Origin: Ficedula albicollis
Lineage: Eukaryota; Chordata; Aves; Passeriformes; Muscicapidae
Direction of reading: 5' to 3'
DNA: 64,000 nucleotides
Assembly: GCF_000247815.1 (NCBI RefSeq)
Contig: NC_021684.1
Span: 14,074,558-14,138,557, forward strand
Shown: positions 26,806 through 42,349 of the stretch, in pieces
Position numbering within the stretch: position 1 is the stretch's first letter
Layout: every line of letters begins with the position of its first letter
Notes under the pieces: model-generated
Told to the model about the DNA's origin: nothing
The model's database searches: none
The model's input: only the letters and a program-made list of their open reading frames with translations
Position numbers and translations under genes: made by a program

Positions 26806-29800
26806 GTGAGCCTGATTCCTTATCAGTGGAAACTGATTAGGATTTGAAACACATTTCAGGCAGCGTTTTTAATGTGGTCCTGTGATTTTTTTATTTTATT
26901 AGAAGTTACAGTGATAGATGTATTAGATAGTTCTCTGGGTGCTAAAACAGCTTTATTGGTTAACTATTCAGCTGTCTTAAATACTGATTTTTGTGTCATG
27001 AGAATGAGCTTGGTAGAGCTCTAACAATGGTTGTCCCAGCTGTAATGGTGGCAAATATTTTCACAAGTAGTCCTGAAGTAACTATAAAAAATTATCTTTA
27101 TCTTCACCTTCAGGAAAGGTTGTTGTGGGAGAAAATCCCAGTTAGATTTGCCTTGGTTTCATGGGTATCTTTGCCACAAACCTCCTGTAATAATCATATG
27201 CAGTTCTTTCCTTCCTTTGACTGTACTTCAATAAAGTGGGGTAAGCTTGTTTCACATTCCACAGCAATGCTCTTTAGCTTTGGTGAAGAGTTCAGAAGGC
27301 AGCCTGCAAGGTCTTGAAAGTAAAGATTGCCTCCTACAAAGAGACACTGTCACTCACACCAGTGGACATTGGATCAGTGGTGGAGACCAAGATTAGCATC
27401 AACAAATCCCTCTCCATTACATGTAGAGTAAACTAAAACCTGCAGCATCTGCTTGTGTCAAAATCAGAACCCAGAGGCACCTCATTTGTCTGGAAGTTAA
27501 CATTAACCAGGGATAAGCCACATACAAGATATTTAGGAATTATTTCAAAATCTGATTAGATATGATAGAGGAAAGTAGGTTTGATGAGAAATTCCAGCCC
27601 ATTGATCATTATATTTGCAGAATCCATTAAAAAAGTACCAAGCTATTTTTCAGTACACCCATATTGCTGAAATTAGTTTGCCCAATTGTTGAGGCTGAGA
27701 ACATTTGAAGAATTAATAAGTAGATGGCAATAGTGTTGTGAAAAGAATTTCCATTAACATTTGTAACTAATTAACGTCATTTGCAGTAAGATGGTGAATA
27801 ATTGCAGTGGTATATGCACAAAAGCTGAAAGAGGAAAGGTTCTAAAGATCCCATTGTATTTTCCTGTTTTTCAATATATATTGTCTTTATTTGAAGTACT
27901 AAACTTGGTCACATTCACACACTGGAAGGATATGGTATATCTCAAAACACTGGATGAAGGATTAGTAGTATTTATCTAGTGTTGATACAAAATGCTCTTC
28001 TAAGGCAGAAAGGTTTTGAAATACAATGCTAACAGCTATTATCTAGAAGAATGTTGGTACCTATCATTGTTTGCAAAACATTTCCATTTCTTTGCAGTTT
28101 CACCAGGGCAGCAAGAGAAATAATTGTAAAATTTGTGTTTAATTTGCTCAAAGAGTGACAATACCTGAAATTATATTAAAGTTGGTGGAGATTAAAAATT
28201 AATATAGACATGGAAATTATATCATGTAACAGTCAAAGTTCTTTGATAAATTTGAAGCAAGAAATAAAGGAACTTGAGAAGACATATGTACTACCTTCAA
28301 ATAATCTGTGTCTAGTTCTGAGGATTTTTAACATATACAGAGAGTGTATTAAAAACACACACATATTTTAGGATAAATCAACAAGTAACTAGAACACAAA
28401 TCATCCCCAGTAACATTTCACATTGTGCAGCCCATGTCACTGAAGCGGCAGCACAGCATTTCATTTGCAGTGTGATTGTCTTTCCTCAGGAAAAAATAAA
28501 ATGTTTATCTCTGTGAGTGTTTTAAAGTAAGGAAAAAAGTGATTCTGAAGAACTACAGACTCTAATTCAGAAGTTTGAAAGGAGCAATAATTTGGATTTT
28601 CAGGGAAATATACTTAGCTTAAGATGTAATGGGCAACATATGGAATAATTTGCTGAATAACGTCATCAAAGCAAATGGCATGAAAACGAGTTTGAGACAG
28701 ATATTTCAGGAAAGGAAACATGATATTGAAGTGCACAGCAGAGAAACACTCGTGATGAAAGGATAACCCTCAAGGGACAGGCGTGCTGGACCAAGAGGTC
28801 TTTTCTTGCACAGCAGTACTTTTTTTTGGTGTTAAAAAAAAAGTTAGAAATCAAAACCCAGAGAACTAGAGGAAGCAGAATAGACATAGTTGCCCTTGGC
28901 AATGCATTGTGAGGGTAAAACAAATTTACTTTTTGCTTTTGCATTTTTGAGCATTTGTGGAATTAGATGATTTGAGACCAGGGTGACATAAGCACAACAA
29001 TGAAGCAGAGAGAAGCCTTCTGCTTGTTTCCATCTCATCAGAGCCCTGTTATCCAGGGACCAAAATAAGGAGTTAGAGAAGTTTCTTTAGAAGGTTTGGC
29101 AAAGCTTTGTTTGGTCTCTTTGTGGCTCATTCCATGATACAGCAAAGAAATAAGTTTTGTGAAGAAGGCTTGTTGTAAGGAAGCTTCATTTTCTGTTGCC
29201 TTTATTTGAAAAGGAGGCTGTCATTGTTTGATGAAGATTTCCTTTTTCCATCTGTTGTGCCTCCATGCTGTGTTTTAGAGACTCCTTGTAACTGAATATA
29301 TTTGGAAATGATCTGTGCCATTTCTGAACAAGACTCACTTATTTGCAGAGGTAATTCACTGTTCTCAATTCCTTTTTCATGTGGCTCCTGGACAAATGGT
29401 GAAAGAATATGACTAATGTTGAAGAGAAGGGGCCACTTCCATCTCTTTTGTGTGGTGGCCATCTCAATAACGAAAAGGGATGGGAACTTGCAGGCAAGCA
29501 GAGCTCTGAATTACCTTTCTATGAAAGTTTCCTGGATTCAGTACTTTAAATGGCACTGCTGCACAAAGAGGCCTGTGTGATTTTAAGTTGGTAGAGTGGA
29601 AGATAAACTAGGTCATCATAATGAAGCTGCAAAAATTGTGCTGCCTTTTATCCCAAAAAATGAGGAGAGACCAATCACAGGGTGACCACGAGCCATTACA
29701 TCCACTGGGGCGTGTTGGTAGCTGGGCTCCCTGGGCAGGAGGGACAATGATATTGTAATTTCAGTTTGCTTCTGTGCACCTTTGATTCATCTTGAGGAAC

Positions 29801-32095
29801 AGCTGGCCTGGCTGATCCTTGAGCTGCCATGGGCATGATGAAGAGGACTGTTGCTCCCAGGACCTCTAGTGCTTAAATTGATTTCTTTTAGTTGAGAATT
29901 TGAGTCTTAGCAGACAGAAAAGGTGAGGAGACAGATCCTTATTTTACTGACCATATGGATTTACCATTCACTTTTGCATTGGCACAATGGTGCTTCTTTT
30001 TCTGCATTCTTTCCTTTCTTACTGGTTTCTGAAATTGTGCGCTGTAGGGACAACAACTGAGTATTTCTGAAAACTGTACACTGGGATTTTAGGACCTTCA
30101 CTGGAACACTACTAGCTCGTCTAGAGCCCATTAAAACGTGGGCGTCATGAGGTGCTGTTTCCAAAACACATTATTTTTGCATTTCTGGGCATTTGTTTTG
30201 CATCTGTGATTTTATACCCAGACTCAGTATCATGAGATCCATCTGCAGATCTTCAAGGTCAGTTTAAAATCTGACTTGGATTGTCTGCAGTCGTTGCCAC
30301 TGTTACTCTCACAGCCTTTGCTACGAGCTCCGAGAACTGCAGAGTGTGTTTGGTAGTGACCTCCAAACTATTTAGGGATTGCGTGTGACTTCAGTTTTTT
30401 TGCAACAAGATGAGTTCCTGTAGTATGCTGAGCTGTAATAGGGCTTGAGCCGTGTCTTTTCTAGAACTTTCACTATATTCTGTAGCAAATTGAACTAGTC
30501 CCGAGTATTGACACTTAGGGATAAACCCAGGGTCAGTGTCACTTTCATCTTCACACAGGTGCAGGAGAGTGACCAAAGTCAGGAAATCAACTGAAATATT
30601 TCGATATACAATAAGTTCTGTGATTTGGGGGGAAAATAACATATTTTAGGAGTTGTGGTAACCTTCCACTGTTTGTTTTTCATTCTGATTTTTAATCTAA
30701 ACACTACAGTTCTATAGGCTGTAGTTTCAAAGGGAAAAAATAAGCGGAGAATATTAAGAAGCAATTAAGATTTTAGAGTTTAGCCAACAGCAACTTTTAA
30801 ATGGGAACTAAATTATAGCCATTTCTCATTTTCAGCTAAGAGGAAGAAATTCATTCACGACTATAGCTGGAGAGTTTTCTTCTTCTTTCTTTTGAACAGA
30901 TACCATAATTCACCTTGAATTATTGCCACCATCAACATCACGATCCCAAAGACAAAGTGGGAATATTGTACTGCATTTCTTATTAAATCAAGCTGTTTAT
31001 ACAGTGCTAATATGTTTACTTTCGGGGGGATTTTTGGAACAACGCAGCTGCTGCCTTTCAAAGAGCAAGCAAGCTTGCATTGCTTGTTTTATAGTTGTGT
31101 GTGTGTAAGAGACAGTTTGGGAAAAAGATGTCTTTAATTTTCCTTAGTCAAAACCCTATAGAATTTAATAGACAGAATTTTCTTAGGTTTTTGTTAAGCA
31201 TCCTGTCAAATTGAACAGAACCATTGGGACAAGTCCTGTGACAGAGCCTTGTACTTCTCTGAGAGTGCCTTTCTGTGCAGGAGAAATTTCACTGAGCACC
31301 AGGAAATGTGTTCTTTTTTCTGACTTGGTCATTGATTTCTGTGGGACCTCAGGCCAAGTCACTTACGGGTTGAGAGTATTGTTGTTGAACTCAGTGGCAA
31401 AGATCTCACTGGGAGCAAGCTCAGGTGTTCAATATTTCAGCATCTGAGTTCTGACACTGGTGAAATAGCACTGAAGAAGGTTAGTCAGCTGTATTTGTAA
31501 ATCAACTTGTAATATAGCAACAAAAGCTGCAACATAAAGAACCCTCATATTTACCATGTCTAATAACCATGTCTCTGACATCTACCTTTGGTGTTAAATT
31601 CCAGGGAGCTTGCACAGCAGCTTAGCTATGAGAGTGTTAAAATTTAATTGGGAGGGGAAAAAAAAAAACCAAAAAACAACTTCTGCCTGTACCAGGTTGT
31701 AAAAAGTGCTGAAATTGTTATTTGAACCTACCTCTAGGTTTTATTTTATGAGTACACAATGAGTTGTTCATCTACTGTACTGATTGGAAAAGGCACACTG
31801 CAAATTTACAGGCCATTGTAAAATTGTTTGCTTACAATGATAAAAGCTTCTTTCAGCTTACTCTAAAATGTTTGTGATTCTTCTCATTTTCTCACCCATG
31901 GAGGATGTTGAGTGGTAACACTTTCTGAGACCCTGGGTGTTAATTTTAAGAATGCCTCAGATGCAGTTGCATGCGTATTTATGTCAGCAGCAGCAGTTCA
32001 GGCAGGGTCCTCTGTTCCTGCCCTTGTTCTGCCCTCTGTGATCCCATTGCAAATGTTTGTACAACCATGTGAGGAGCTGGATTGTGAAATAATCC

Positions 32096-32717
<622 letters not shown>

Positions 32718-35700
32718 GAACTTTTTAAAAAAATGAGAGGGGTTTTCATGTCCTGATTAGCTCCTAGTCTGGTTCATATAGTAACAGAACAGAGCTGTAG
32801 CAGCATAACTGAGGCAGCACAGGGCAGGAATGAGAAGGATGGAGGGGGATGCTCGCTCCAGCATTGTCCTCAGCAGTGCCTGAGGACCATGTCCAGGCAC
32901 TTGTGCTCATCCTGGGGTTGGGGGCAGTGCCCCAGAACTTGGGTCACCACGGGCACTGAGGAGAACTGACAAGGGCAAGAGACTTCCCTTCTCCCTGGAG
33001 ACAGGCAGCTCCCCAGGGAGACGAGGGAAAATGTGGAGGTGAGTGGCATACCTAAAACTTCTTGCAGCTTCCATCTCCATTTTTAGAGCCCAGCTGTGCC
33101 TTGCTCATACTGCACAAGGCATGCGTTTGTTTTCCCCTGGGAATGGCCACATCTAGTCTCATGATGAGGGATGGGGGTGGGGCAGATCAGTTCCTGGTAA
33201 ATGGGATGCAACCTAACCTGATTTGGAGTCCTCTGATCTCCTGCTCTCAATCCAGGCAATGCAGGAAAAGCACTTCGGCTCTTACTGCAGAAGATCCAGG
33301 TTGTGTGTGATTTTGCCAGTGCCAGAGATAAAGGTATTGAATCTTAGGCCCTTCTGTGTTTAATGTCTCAAAATGCTGCTCATTTTCATTGAAAGGGAGC
33401 AGGCCTGTGATCAGCTCCCTCTTTTCCACTCTGGGACCCAACCTCATCCTCTCTGCCAGCTTCAGGCCCTCTCTTTCAAGCTGGATGCTCGGGGCGCTGC
33501 TGGTTGCTTGTTCTGGCTGTTGGTGCCATACTTTGAGTGCTCATCATTCTTCCTTCATGAGGAAAATCAATATGAAAACCTCTCTGGCAACATCTGTGCT
33601 CTTTCACCCAGCAGGACACAGCCTGGGGCAAGGGGCAGAGCCCACAGGTAGAGCCCAAGACCAACCTGAGTGTGCCACTGCTGCACTTCACAGTGCTGGC
33701 TCAGGGGTTTTGTCCTCTCCTCCTGCAGGGGAGCTGAGCCCAGCTGATCCCAAGGCTGCTGGACACGGGCCTGGCTCCATGTGGGAAGGGCTGAGGCAGA
33801 GGAGCCCAGGACCTGCACCTGCAACCATCCCTCCCCAACTTCTTGTTCCATAACTGTTTCCCCAATGGCTCCTTTAGGGCCTTTCAGGAATCAGGGGACT
33901 TGTCAGTTGTTATAGTAACAGAGCCCCTGCTGCTGAATTGGCCCCGAGATGCCCATTTGGGCTTTTGAACAGACTAACTCAGGCTCATTAGACAAAAAAG
34001 AGAGAGAGACAGATTTGCAGATGGAAAGTTGCTTTTTAAGCATGCTGGATGGTCTGTTAAGAGCTTGACTGTGGGAAGGGGCATGTTCTCTCATTTTATG
34101 CCTGTTACTTTTACTCCTTTTTAATTAACACTAAGTTTAAGGTTTTGTCACGAAACAGAATTCTTCAAGATTTCATTTCCATTCTGGTGAGGCCAGTAGT
34201 GACCTACTGCTTTACCAACCAATATATTTTGTCTTCAGAAAGGAAACAAGTATTTGCCAAGCTTAAATGCAGATCAGTGGTGATTTCCAGAACTATCAGG
34301 ATATTGGCAAAGCTCAGAAGATAGTAGTTTTAATTCTAATTATAGAGCATCAGGACCAAAATCAATAAGCACATTCCAACAGCACCAGCTATTTCATATT
34401 CCAGGAATGTCCCATTTCAAGGAAAAAGGACTATCTAGATTTTGCTTCAGGTTTAAACCTGAGCTGTCCCATTAGTGTTAACAGTGATTCCTGAAAACTT
34501 CTACCAGCTACAACAGACTTTGCTGTTGTAAATTTGAATCCACATGACTGAGGAACTTGTATCATCTCAAATGGGCTCTCAGGAGTATGTAATTGCAGTA
34601 TCAGATCTCTTCTTGCCAGATATTTGAAGCCAGCTTCTTCCTGTGTCGCACATGGCCAGCCTTCGTCTGAATTGCATGAATCAGCGTTCTCCTCTCAGCT
34701 GTCCTGTAAATAAAAAGCAAATACAGTTCTATAGCAGGCTGATGTATCTCCAGCTGTAAATAAGAGAGGACTCTGGGGTTTTTTATGTGATTCACCTTTT
34801 CACAAGGAAGATTGTTGCATCAGATGGGGCAGGCAGAGCTGTTAGCAGACAGGGGAAGCAAGTGCTTGAGTACATGAAAGGGGTCTGCAAGGAACCCGTG
34901 ATCTTCTGCCCCCATTGTGAGGGGGACAATTTCGGTTGGTAGAAACAGCATCATGGTAGGAAAGACAAATAAAGTGGTGGTCTATACAATTACCATCATT
35001 TCTAGGTTTCAGACAAGGTTAAGCAGCTGCAGTGAGGGGCACCACAGGAGTCTGATCCCTCTCAGGAGCTTCCAGGCCTGTTCACAGTTCTGCAGTGCCA
35101 GCTTTAAAGCACACGTGGAAGCATGAGAAAAGAGGAGGGGTGGTGCAGTGGGATAAATTGCCCTGGAAATCACAGGCTAGGAGCCTGCCTGTCACTCTTA
35201 AACTGTAGTATGTGGGTCAGTTGTGTGAACATCTTTCTGCAGGCACTTTTATGGATGTGGCCACTGAACTCAGTGGGAGCCTAGATGTGCATCACCTTTA
35301 TTTTGAAAGATAATGTCAAGCATGCAATCATGAGTCACACAACAGGACAATACGTGCTTCGGGTGTGGAAGACTAGAATTCAAAATGTCATGTTGGTGAC
35401 CTTGAAAACTCCCAAACACAAAAAGAACAATTTTTATTTTTAATTTGCTATATTATGTGTCCCATAAGAGCTGAGACACATTCATGCTGTACTTTGCCCA
35501 CAGGCCATCCTAAGGGGGTGAAGCTTATGCAAAAGCCTTGGCAGCAAGATGGAAAACTGCTGTTGACACCCCTCCTCAGTGCTTTGTTTAGAAGTGTAGC
35601 AGAATTTCCCCAACATTTCCAAAAATACCTTCTTCTGCAGCAAGAGCAGAGGAGAATGGGCAAGGGCAGCTGAGGTCAAGCAAGGAGGGATCTGCACAGC

Positions 35701-38700
35701 TGCAATCAATCTTACTGTTTTGTCTCTGTGGAACTAATTAAATGGATTAATTGCAGACATTTTTTTCTCTGGAAATGCCTTCCCCAGTGCTCTTGTAATG
35801 GTGAGGTCTGGAAAAAAAAGAGCAAGATTTTATCTGTGCAGTTACTGGCTTAATAGTTTGCAATGCATAAGTTTGAACAAATATTTGTTAAATATCGAAA
35901 TATTCTTATTAATCTCCATTAAGAACAGGTTTTTGAGTGCTCAGAAATAATATGCCATGACAAGAGTGGGTTTTCTCATAACTACAGTGATAGAGGATGC
36001 CAGGTCTGGGTCTGTTGCAAGTTACTGTAGAGGAAACACTTATACAGCTTTAAAATTTTTGAACTCTGACTTTTAAAACTGTGAGATATTTTAATAGAGA
36101 AACAAATTTCACAAATGCTTTTTTTGAAATGTTACCACTTTATGAAAAGAAGGCTCTATTAAGAAATTGCACTCTTTTTCTCCGCCCATTTCCACCTCAA
36201 AAAAACCAATTTGCATACTCATTGTCAATTGATCTGTTGGTAGTTTATTTCTTTTCTGCAATATTCTTAGTATATAAAAGTATGTGTTAACGTATATACA
36301 GGTATCTCTGGAATAGATTCACTCTCATAAACTGGTTCAGAGCTAGAGCAATGTCTCAGACAAACTGTGAATGAAATATCCTATAATACAGCTGGATGTA
36401 CCCTGAGGGAACAGTATACCTCTGCTGTGAAACTGTGAATTAACCACAGCAACCAGATAAATTATATTTTTTCTCTCTCCTTGTAGCCATAAAATATAGC
36501 TATTGAAAGGCCCTATCCCGTCCTAAGTCCCATGGCAGCATTTGGGCTAACATTAGCACCAGCTATTTCACAGCAGGATGTAGTCTGAGTGTAAAATTAT
36601 GGGGTAAGAATCTTAAATCAATTCAGCAACCTTAGCTGCTTGGATAAATACTGGGAATCAGCAAACTAGTAAAACAATAACAAGCAGAGGTGAACTTCAT
36701 TTCACTGTTCTTAAAACCTGTGCAATTTAGGGGGAAAACAAGGCCTTGGAATGCACAACACGTTGTGCTGCTGTTACAAATGTTGCAAGTACCTGAATTC
36801 ATTCAGTTTGTTGTAGAATGCTGAGTTGGTTGCTTTAAAAGAAAACAGTTCCTCTATTGCTATGAACAGCATGTGTTTTACTCTATTGACTTACAGGTTA
36901 AAATCCATTTGTGTTCCAAGTTTTTAAGCTGAAACAGGCGTAGGCAGCATGCCTGGGTCTTGATTGGTGGCTTGTTCCACGTTTTGGAAACCCTGGCTTT
37001 TCCAAGAAAGAACAAAACCTTTTTGAAATGTCCTACGTATCAACATTTATAAAGTAGTATAAATAAGCCAAATGTGAATTCTAAAAATATTGTTAATCTT
37101 TAAAAAAAAACAAAACAAAACGGTTCTTATTAATGACAAATGTTCTATTCCCTGAAGGTTCAAAATTGTTTTATGTTTTTGATCAAATTATCAGTTAAAT
37201 GGATGGATTTCTGCACAGTGATTCACTCTCCATAGCCATTTTTTAACCACCATCAGAAAGTTTCCAGTGAGTGCTGGTAAAATTCCTCACATTTTGTAGG
37301 AACCACATCATCGTTCAAAATGATGACTCTCCAGAATCTTAAAAGTTTCCTAAATTTTGCTGTTTATCAGTAACAGCAACTGGTATTGCAGACATGAAGT
37401 GAAAGCTGGGAAGAGGCAGTCCTCAAACCTGCCTTATTATTTCAATTTGTTTTGTTGGGTTTTGTTTTGCTTTTAATAAAAGCTTGGGACATAAATGTAC
37501 CAAAATGTAAAGTCTGTCCATTCATACAGCTCCTTATTTTTGAAGCATTCAGTGTGCTGTTTCAATCAGGGAGTAAATGGCTTTGCTTTGCAGGCTCAGA
37601 ATAGCAAATACAAATGTTGGTGTAGTCAGGCTGAATCTGGACTTTATCCAACATTTAGACAACAGCAATAAAAGATTCTCCTGGCCTAGATATCACAGCA
37701 GCCTTCATTCTTGTATGAATGAACTGATTTTCACCACTTTCCTCACTTTTAGGTAGAAACAAGCCTTTTATCTTAAAAGAGCTTTTCCTGCAACCTGTTT
37801 ATTTTGCAGCAGCTTTTCTGTAGGTCTCACATGACAGAAGTTTGAAGTCATGTTTTCTGCTAATACCTTGTCTCCCTACAATTGTACAATTGTCCTGTGT
37901 CCTTGTTCTATTTTTGGGGACCTGGAGGGGAAGGGAGAGAATGATGAACAGCTCATCAAGCACCAAGGACATTTACTTGGTTTAGATCTGCCACAGTTAT
38001 TCTGAACATGTTTATGATATGGAGGAGTTTATAAGCTTTATATTTTTTAGCAGTAATTCCTTATTAGAAAAGAAATAATAATATTTAATAATTAAAACAC
38101 ACCATTTGCATGCACAAATCACCGTAGTTTGACTTTGGTGCTATTTAATGCTGAATCTATCTAGGCAAAGCAATTGTATCTCTGTGGAGATCAATCTTAA
38201 AGAATAAAAGAGAAGAAAGGATTTTTTAAATAATTTGAGCAAAGAAAAGATTGTCTTCTTTTTCCTGAGACTATGGAAATAAAGTTTCTACTTTCTAAAT
38301 TAAAATTTAGTAATTAGGAAATTTTCAAATGGAAATTAGCCTGTGTTGGTCTTTGTCTTTATTTATACCATTAAATGCAGTCTTTAATTAGCATATATAT
38401 TATTCATGTTTCAATATAATCCATTTTCTAAGTCCAAGTTCAAATATAAAAATCAAAATGGACTTGATGCAACCTATTGTTCATATGCAAAGCAGTTAAC
38501 ATAGATATAAAGATATGAGGTGAATTGAAACATCCATATTTCATAAGGATGCAGTCTATGTTTTCTGAAATTATGGCTTGAACTCTTATTTTTAACTTTT
38601 TCTCATTTGCATACATATTACTCCCTGTTTAAATGATGTGTTAATTCTATTCATTAGACTTCAGTGGATGCTTCTGACTCTCCTGATAATCAAGCACAGG

Positions 38701-41660
38701 TCCCTGGAAAGCAAATTATGGACTTTCATGTTGCAAAACGCATTGTAAACGTGACATTTATCACTGCAAAGCCAAGTCCTGTGGAGCACTTGGCTGCAGT
38801 CAGGAGGGCAGAAGCCTTTTTCTTCTGCTTATGGTAATGATTGTCATCTGTGAATAAGGAGCTGGCACCACGTCCCCAATGGCTCTTCAGAAATGGCTGG
38901 GCACTTCACAACTGCTCCACAGTCTTGATGGCAAAAATGCCAGTTCAGTTCTTTCAGGGAATAATTTGACTCAGGTCCTCGCACAAACAGCTTCAAGAAA
39001 ATGGGTGGTGAGGAATTTTCTGTTCCATATAATGTGATGGTGGAGACCAGGATGGGGGCACCTGACCTAGATGGGCTCTGTACTGTCTGAAGTGTATTGG
39101 GCTGTCAGAGCCAGAGCCTGTGGCTTTGGCTTTGCTGTGCTTCCAAAATATGCTTGTGCTTCAGAATCTGTAAGATGAGAGCACTGAAAGCAAAGCACAA
39201 AGGTGACATCAGTACAACAGGAGTCCTTTCTCCTTTCTCTGATTTACTGAGCCATACCCTGTTGTGAATGTGGGAAGAATCTATGGGAAGAAAAGGGGCA
39301 GTGAAATAGTATTTGAGTTAGGTGTGTGCTGTTGCATATTGATTTGCCAAGGCCATGTCAATTCATCTTTCAATTTTAGGTATAAAAGCATTGTTATCCC
39401 AGTGGCAAACCCAAAGTGATAATTTTGGAAGGTTTTATGCTGATGGGGTGAGCGCTCAGTGGTGCCACATAGGGAGTTGCACTGTGTGCTCTCATTAATA
39501 AAAAAGTTGATAGGAAGAAGAAAGATTTATATTGGGATCTCTGTGAGGAAATCTTTGACATATTTAAAAGCCCATAAGTATAGTTTCCATCTGTTTTTTT
39601 GCAGAGTCTGGACCTTTTCAAAAGCAGTGCTGATGTGCTGCAGGGAATTAGTTGAGGTCTTTGTGATAGCAGAAGGTGAGAGTTCAACATGTGGTTTTGT
39701 TAGCCACAGAGCTACAGAGAACAAGTTCTCTGTCATATAGCTTAAAGGTACAGGTGGAGACTACTAGAAAGAGACCTGTTGTCCCTGCAGCTTAGTTTTA
39801 TTTGAAGTACAGAGTATAAGAGAGAAGAGATCACTGCATTTGATTCACATTTTCAGCAGCTGCTGCATCTCCACATCTGGCTGTGTAATCTCACTCTCAG
39901 GTGAGAAACAGCTGGGCACCACTGGTCACAGGAGAAATGATCCCAGTTCACCAGCCTTTGGGATAACCCAAGCTGAAGCTGGCCCACGGGGCAATGAAAA
40001 ATCTGTGTTAGTGAGTGTCAGTTCTGTCTGTAGGGTCTGAGCTTGCACTTGGATCCTCTCTTTCCTTACCAATACTTCCCTATGCTGCAAGGGAGTCCCT
40101 GAGCTTTACACCAGCAGTTTTGAAACACTTAAACCCATCTGCAGCCCTCTCCTCCTTCACTCCCTGGACAGCAGGGCTTCTGCACTGTAAAGCTGGGACA
40201 GGCTGTGCTAATTTCCTGTGTGATGAGCACAGAAGAAGATACTGAGGAAAAGGGACTTTAATCTTAGCCCAGGGTTTAAGGTTATCCACAGTTCTCAATT
40301 TCCTAATTTGGGTTTTGTTTGTCTTTTATAAACCTGGAAAGCAGGCAGCTCACCTCTTTGGGGAAATGAGGCAGGGGATAGGCATTCCCCTTCCATCCTT
40401 TTTCCAGAATTTTTTTCCTCAGTGTGCCAAATACAGCAACTTCCCATCCCAGAGAGAGATGTATTGGCAACCTCACTCCTTATTTTCTTCTGGTGGCTGG
40501 ATTAACATTAACATTGTCATTGCTCTTTACAAACTTTATTGTATTTACTGAGCTTTCAGCAAAGAATGAGTCAAATACATATGGGTTGAATGCTTTCTGT
40601 CACAGCTCATGTTCTGTCTTGACCTTCTTGGCTTCACATATTTTCCCTCTTTGAAGTTGCTAGCTGTATCTGAGATCTTAACATCAGTGGGCCATTTTGG
40701 GAAATAAATATTAATGAGATGGCTGTTGATAGCATTGTGTGGGTAGGAACAAATGCTTTTATAATAAATGGAATTTAATATTAATTGAGTGGTTTGGAGT
40801 TAAAGCAGGATATAAAGTGACAAGCTCGTGGCACAGCAAAATGCCCTTTGCAGGAATCCAATTAGAAGAGGGAGCAGCAAATTCTATGCAAACTTGCTGT
40901 AATCACACAGGGGCAATACAAGAGTGGAGCATAATTTGGAGCCTGGGACCTGTCCCCTTGAATGTCTCATAATTTCCATGAATCAACATTAACTATGTGG
41001 TGGTGCCAAGTTTGCATTATTCCGCTTTTTCCTGACAATGCTGCATCCCATTGCTGCAGTCATGCCTCTCTGGAGAGGGAGACAGTATGTTTTGCAGTAA
41101 AGGACACATCAATTAATGCACTGTCCTGCTACACGTCTGTTGGAGAAAAGTGACTCATTTGTTAGCTTGCTGAAATTACTTTGCACTGAAAATTTTCTGC
41201 TGATGTTACAGGCTTCTGCTTGATCACTTGAAGCTGTTAACTTTGCCATTTCCTCAATGAGGATCATGAAGAATTGTCCCCTTTCCAAATTGTTTATTTG
41301 TGATTTGGAAAAATAGAAGGTTTGCAGAGATGTGTTGGAGATAAGTGGCTAAGTCCTGTCTCAAGAAACCAAGTGCAGTTGTCAGATACATCTTATGTTA
41401 AAAAGAGTGATGTAAAGTATTCATTGAGTTTGAATTTATCAAAATTAATTTCTCTAAATATTATGTATTGTTTTCATCTGGCAGATGGAGTTGCAGAAGC
41501 TGCTATAGCAAGAGTTTGTTTGTGGCATTTCAGACAACCTGGATATTGTGTGAAATTGGCTTAGCAAGCCTCTAAAAGGAGAGTACAGAATTTAAAGTGA
41601 GGGTGTAGGAGTGATAGCCAGGGCAGTGCTTCCAGGCTGATAGAGAAGCATGTGGGAAAG

Positions 41661-41667
41661 AAAAAAA

Positions 41668-41720
<53 letters not shown>

Positions 41721-41748
41721 AAAAAAACAAAAAAAAAAAACAAAAAAC
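41661..41748. repeat. Poly-A tract with regular C interruptions
   Basis: An A-rich block reads A7-C-A51-C-A7-C-A12-C-A6-C, followed by AGCAAGG. It has no target-site duplication or SINE body that I can identify, so it is called a simple repeat rather than a retroposon tail. The central 51-base A run will be length-unstable and is prone to sequencing error. Confidence 0.9.
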
Positions 41749-42349
41749 AGCAAGGAGCAAGTCAATTTATCTATTCTGTCAAAATGGCTACGATCAGCCA
41801 GGAGGCAAATGAATAAACGGATCAACAAGTATTTCACACTTGTGTGTTCTCGACAGGAAATCACAGATCTGAAACCAAATGTCTGGGACAGAACTACCAG
41901 AAATAGTGGCAAAATACTCTGCTGTTTAGTCTGCATTTTTAACATTTTTAGCTTGCAAAAGCCCTTGAATTAAAGCACTAGAATAAAGCAGAAACTTGTT
42001 ACTACATTTCCCAGATATGAGCAGAGATGAAAATATTTGGGAGGGGTCTAACAGCAGGACATCACTCCCCACTGGAATCTCCCTTTGCTGCACACCTGAA
42101 TGTGTCTGGCTGGCCATGGTGATGGCTCCTGTCTTTTCTTCTCCCAAGCTCAGAGTCTGATGGCAGCCAGAGCACCACCAAAGATCACATCAGGACATGG
42201 AAATGAAATGCATGAATACAGCAGGAGGAAAATGGATGTGGATTGCTAGAGGTGCCAGGGCTGAACAGCTCACCTGGGACAGACATCTACTACATTCCTC
42301 CAGGACACTGTGTCTGCCAGAGCAGCCACGGCCCTCCATGAGCTTCAAG

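Noticed and set aside
32950..33038. Possible optional juxtamembrane exon ending at a GTGAGT donor (33039), with a peptide vaguely like SSGERGEKG
   Set aside because: Only a few charged residues match, the expected GCNKIKSKGF start is absent, and no suitable acceptor lies about 87 nt upstream.
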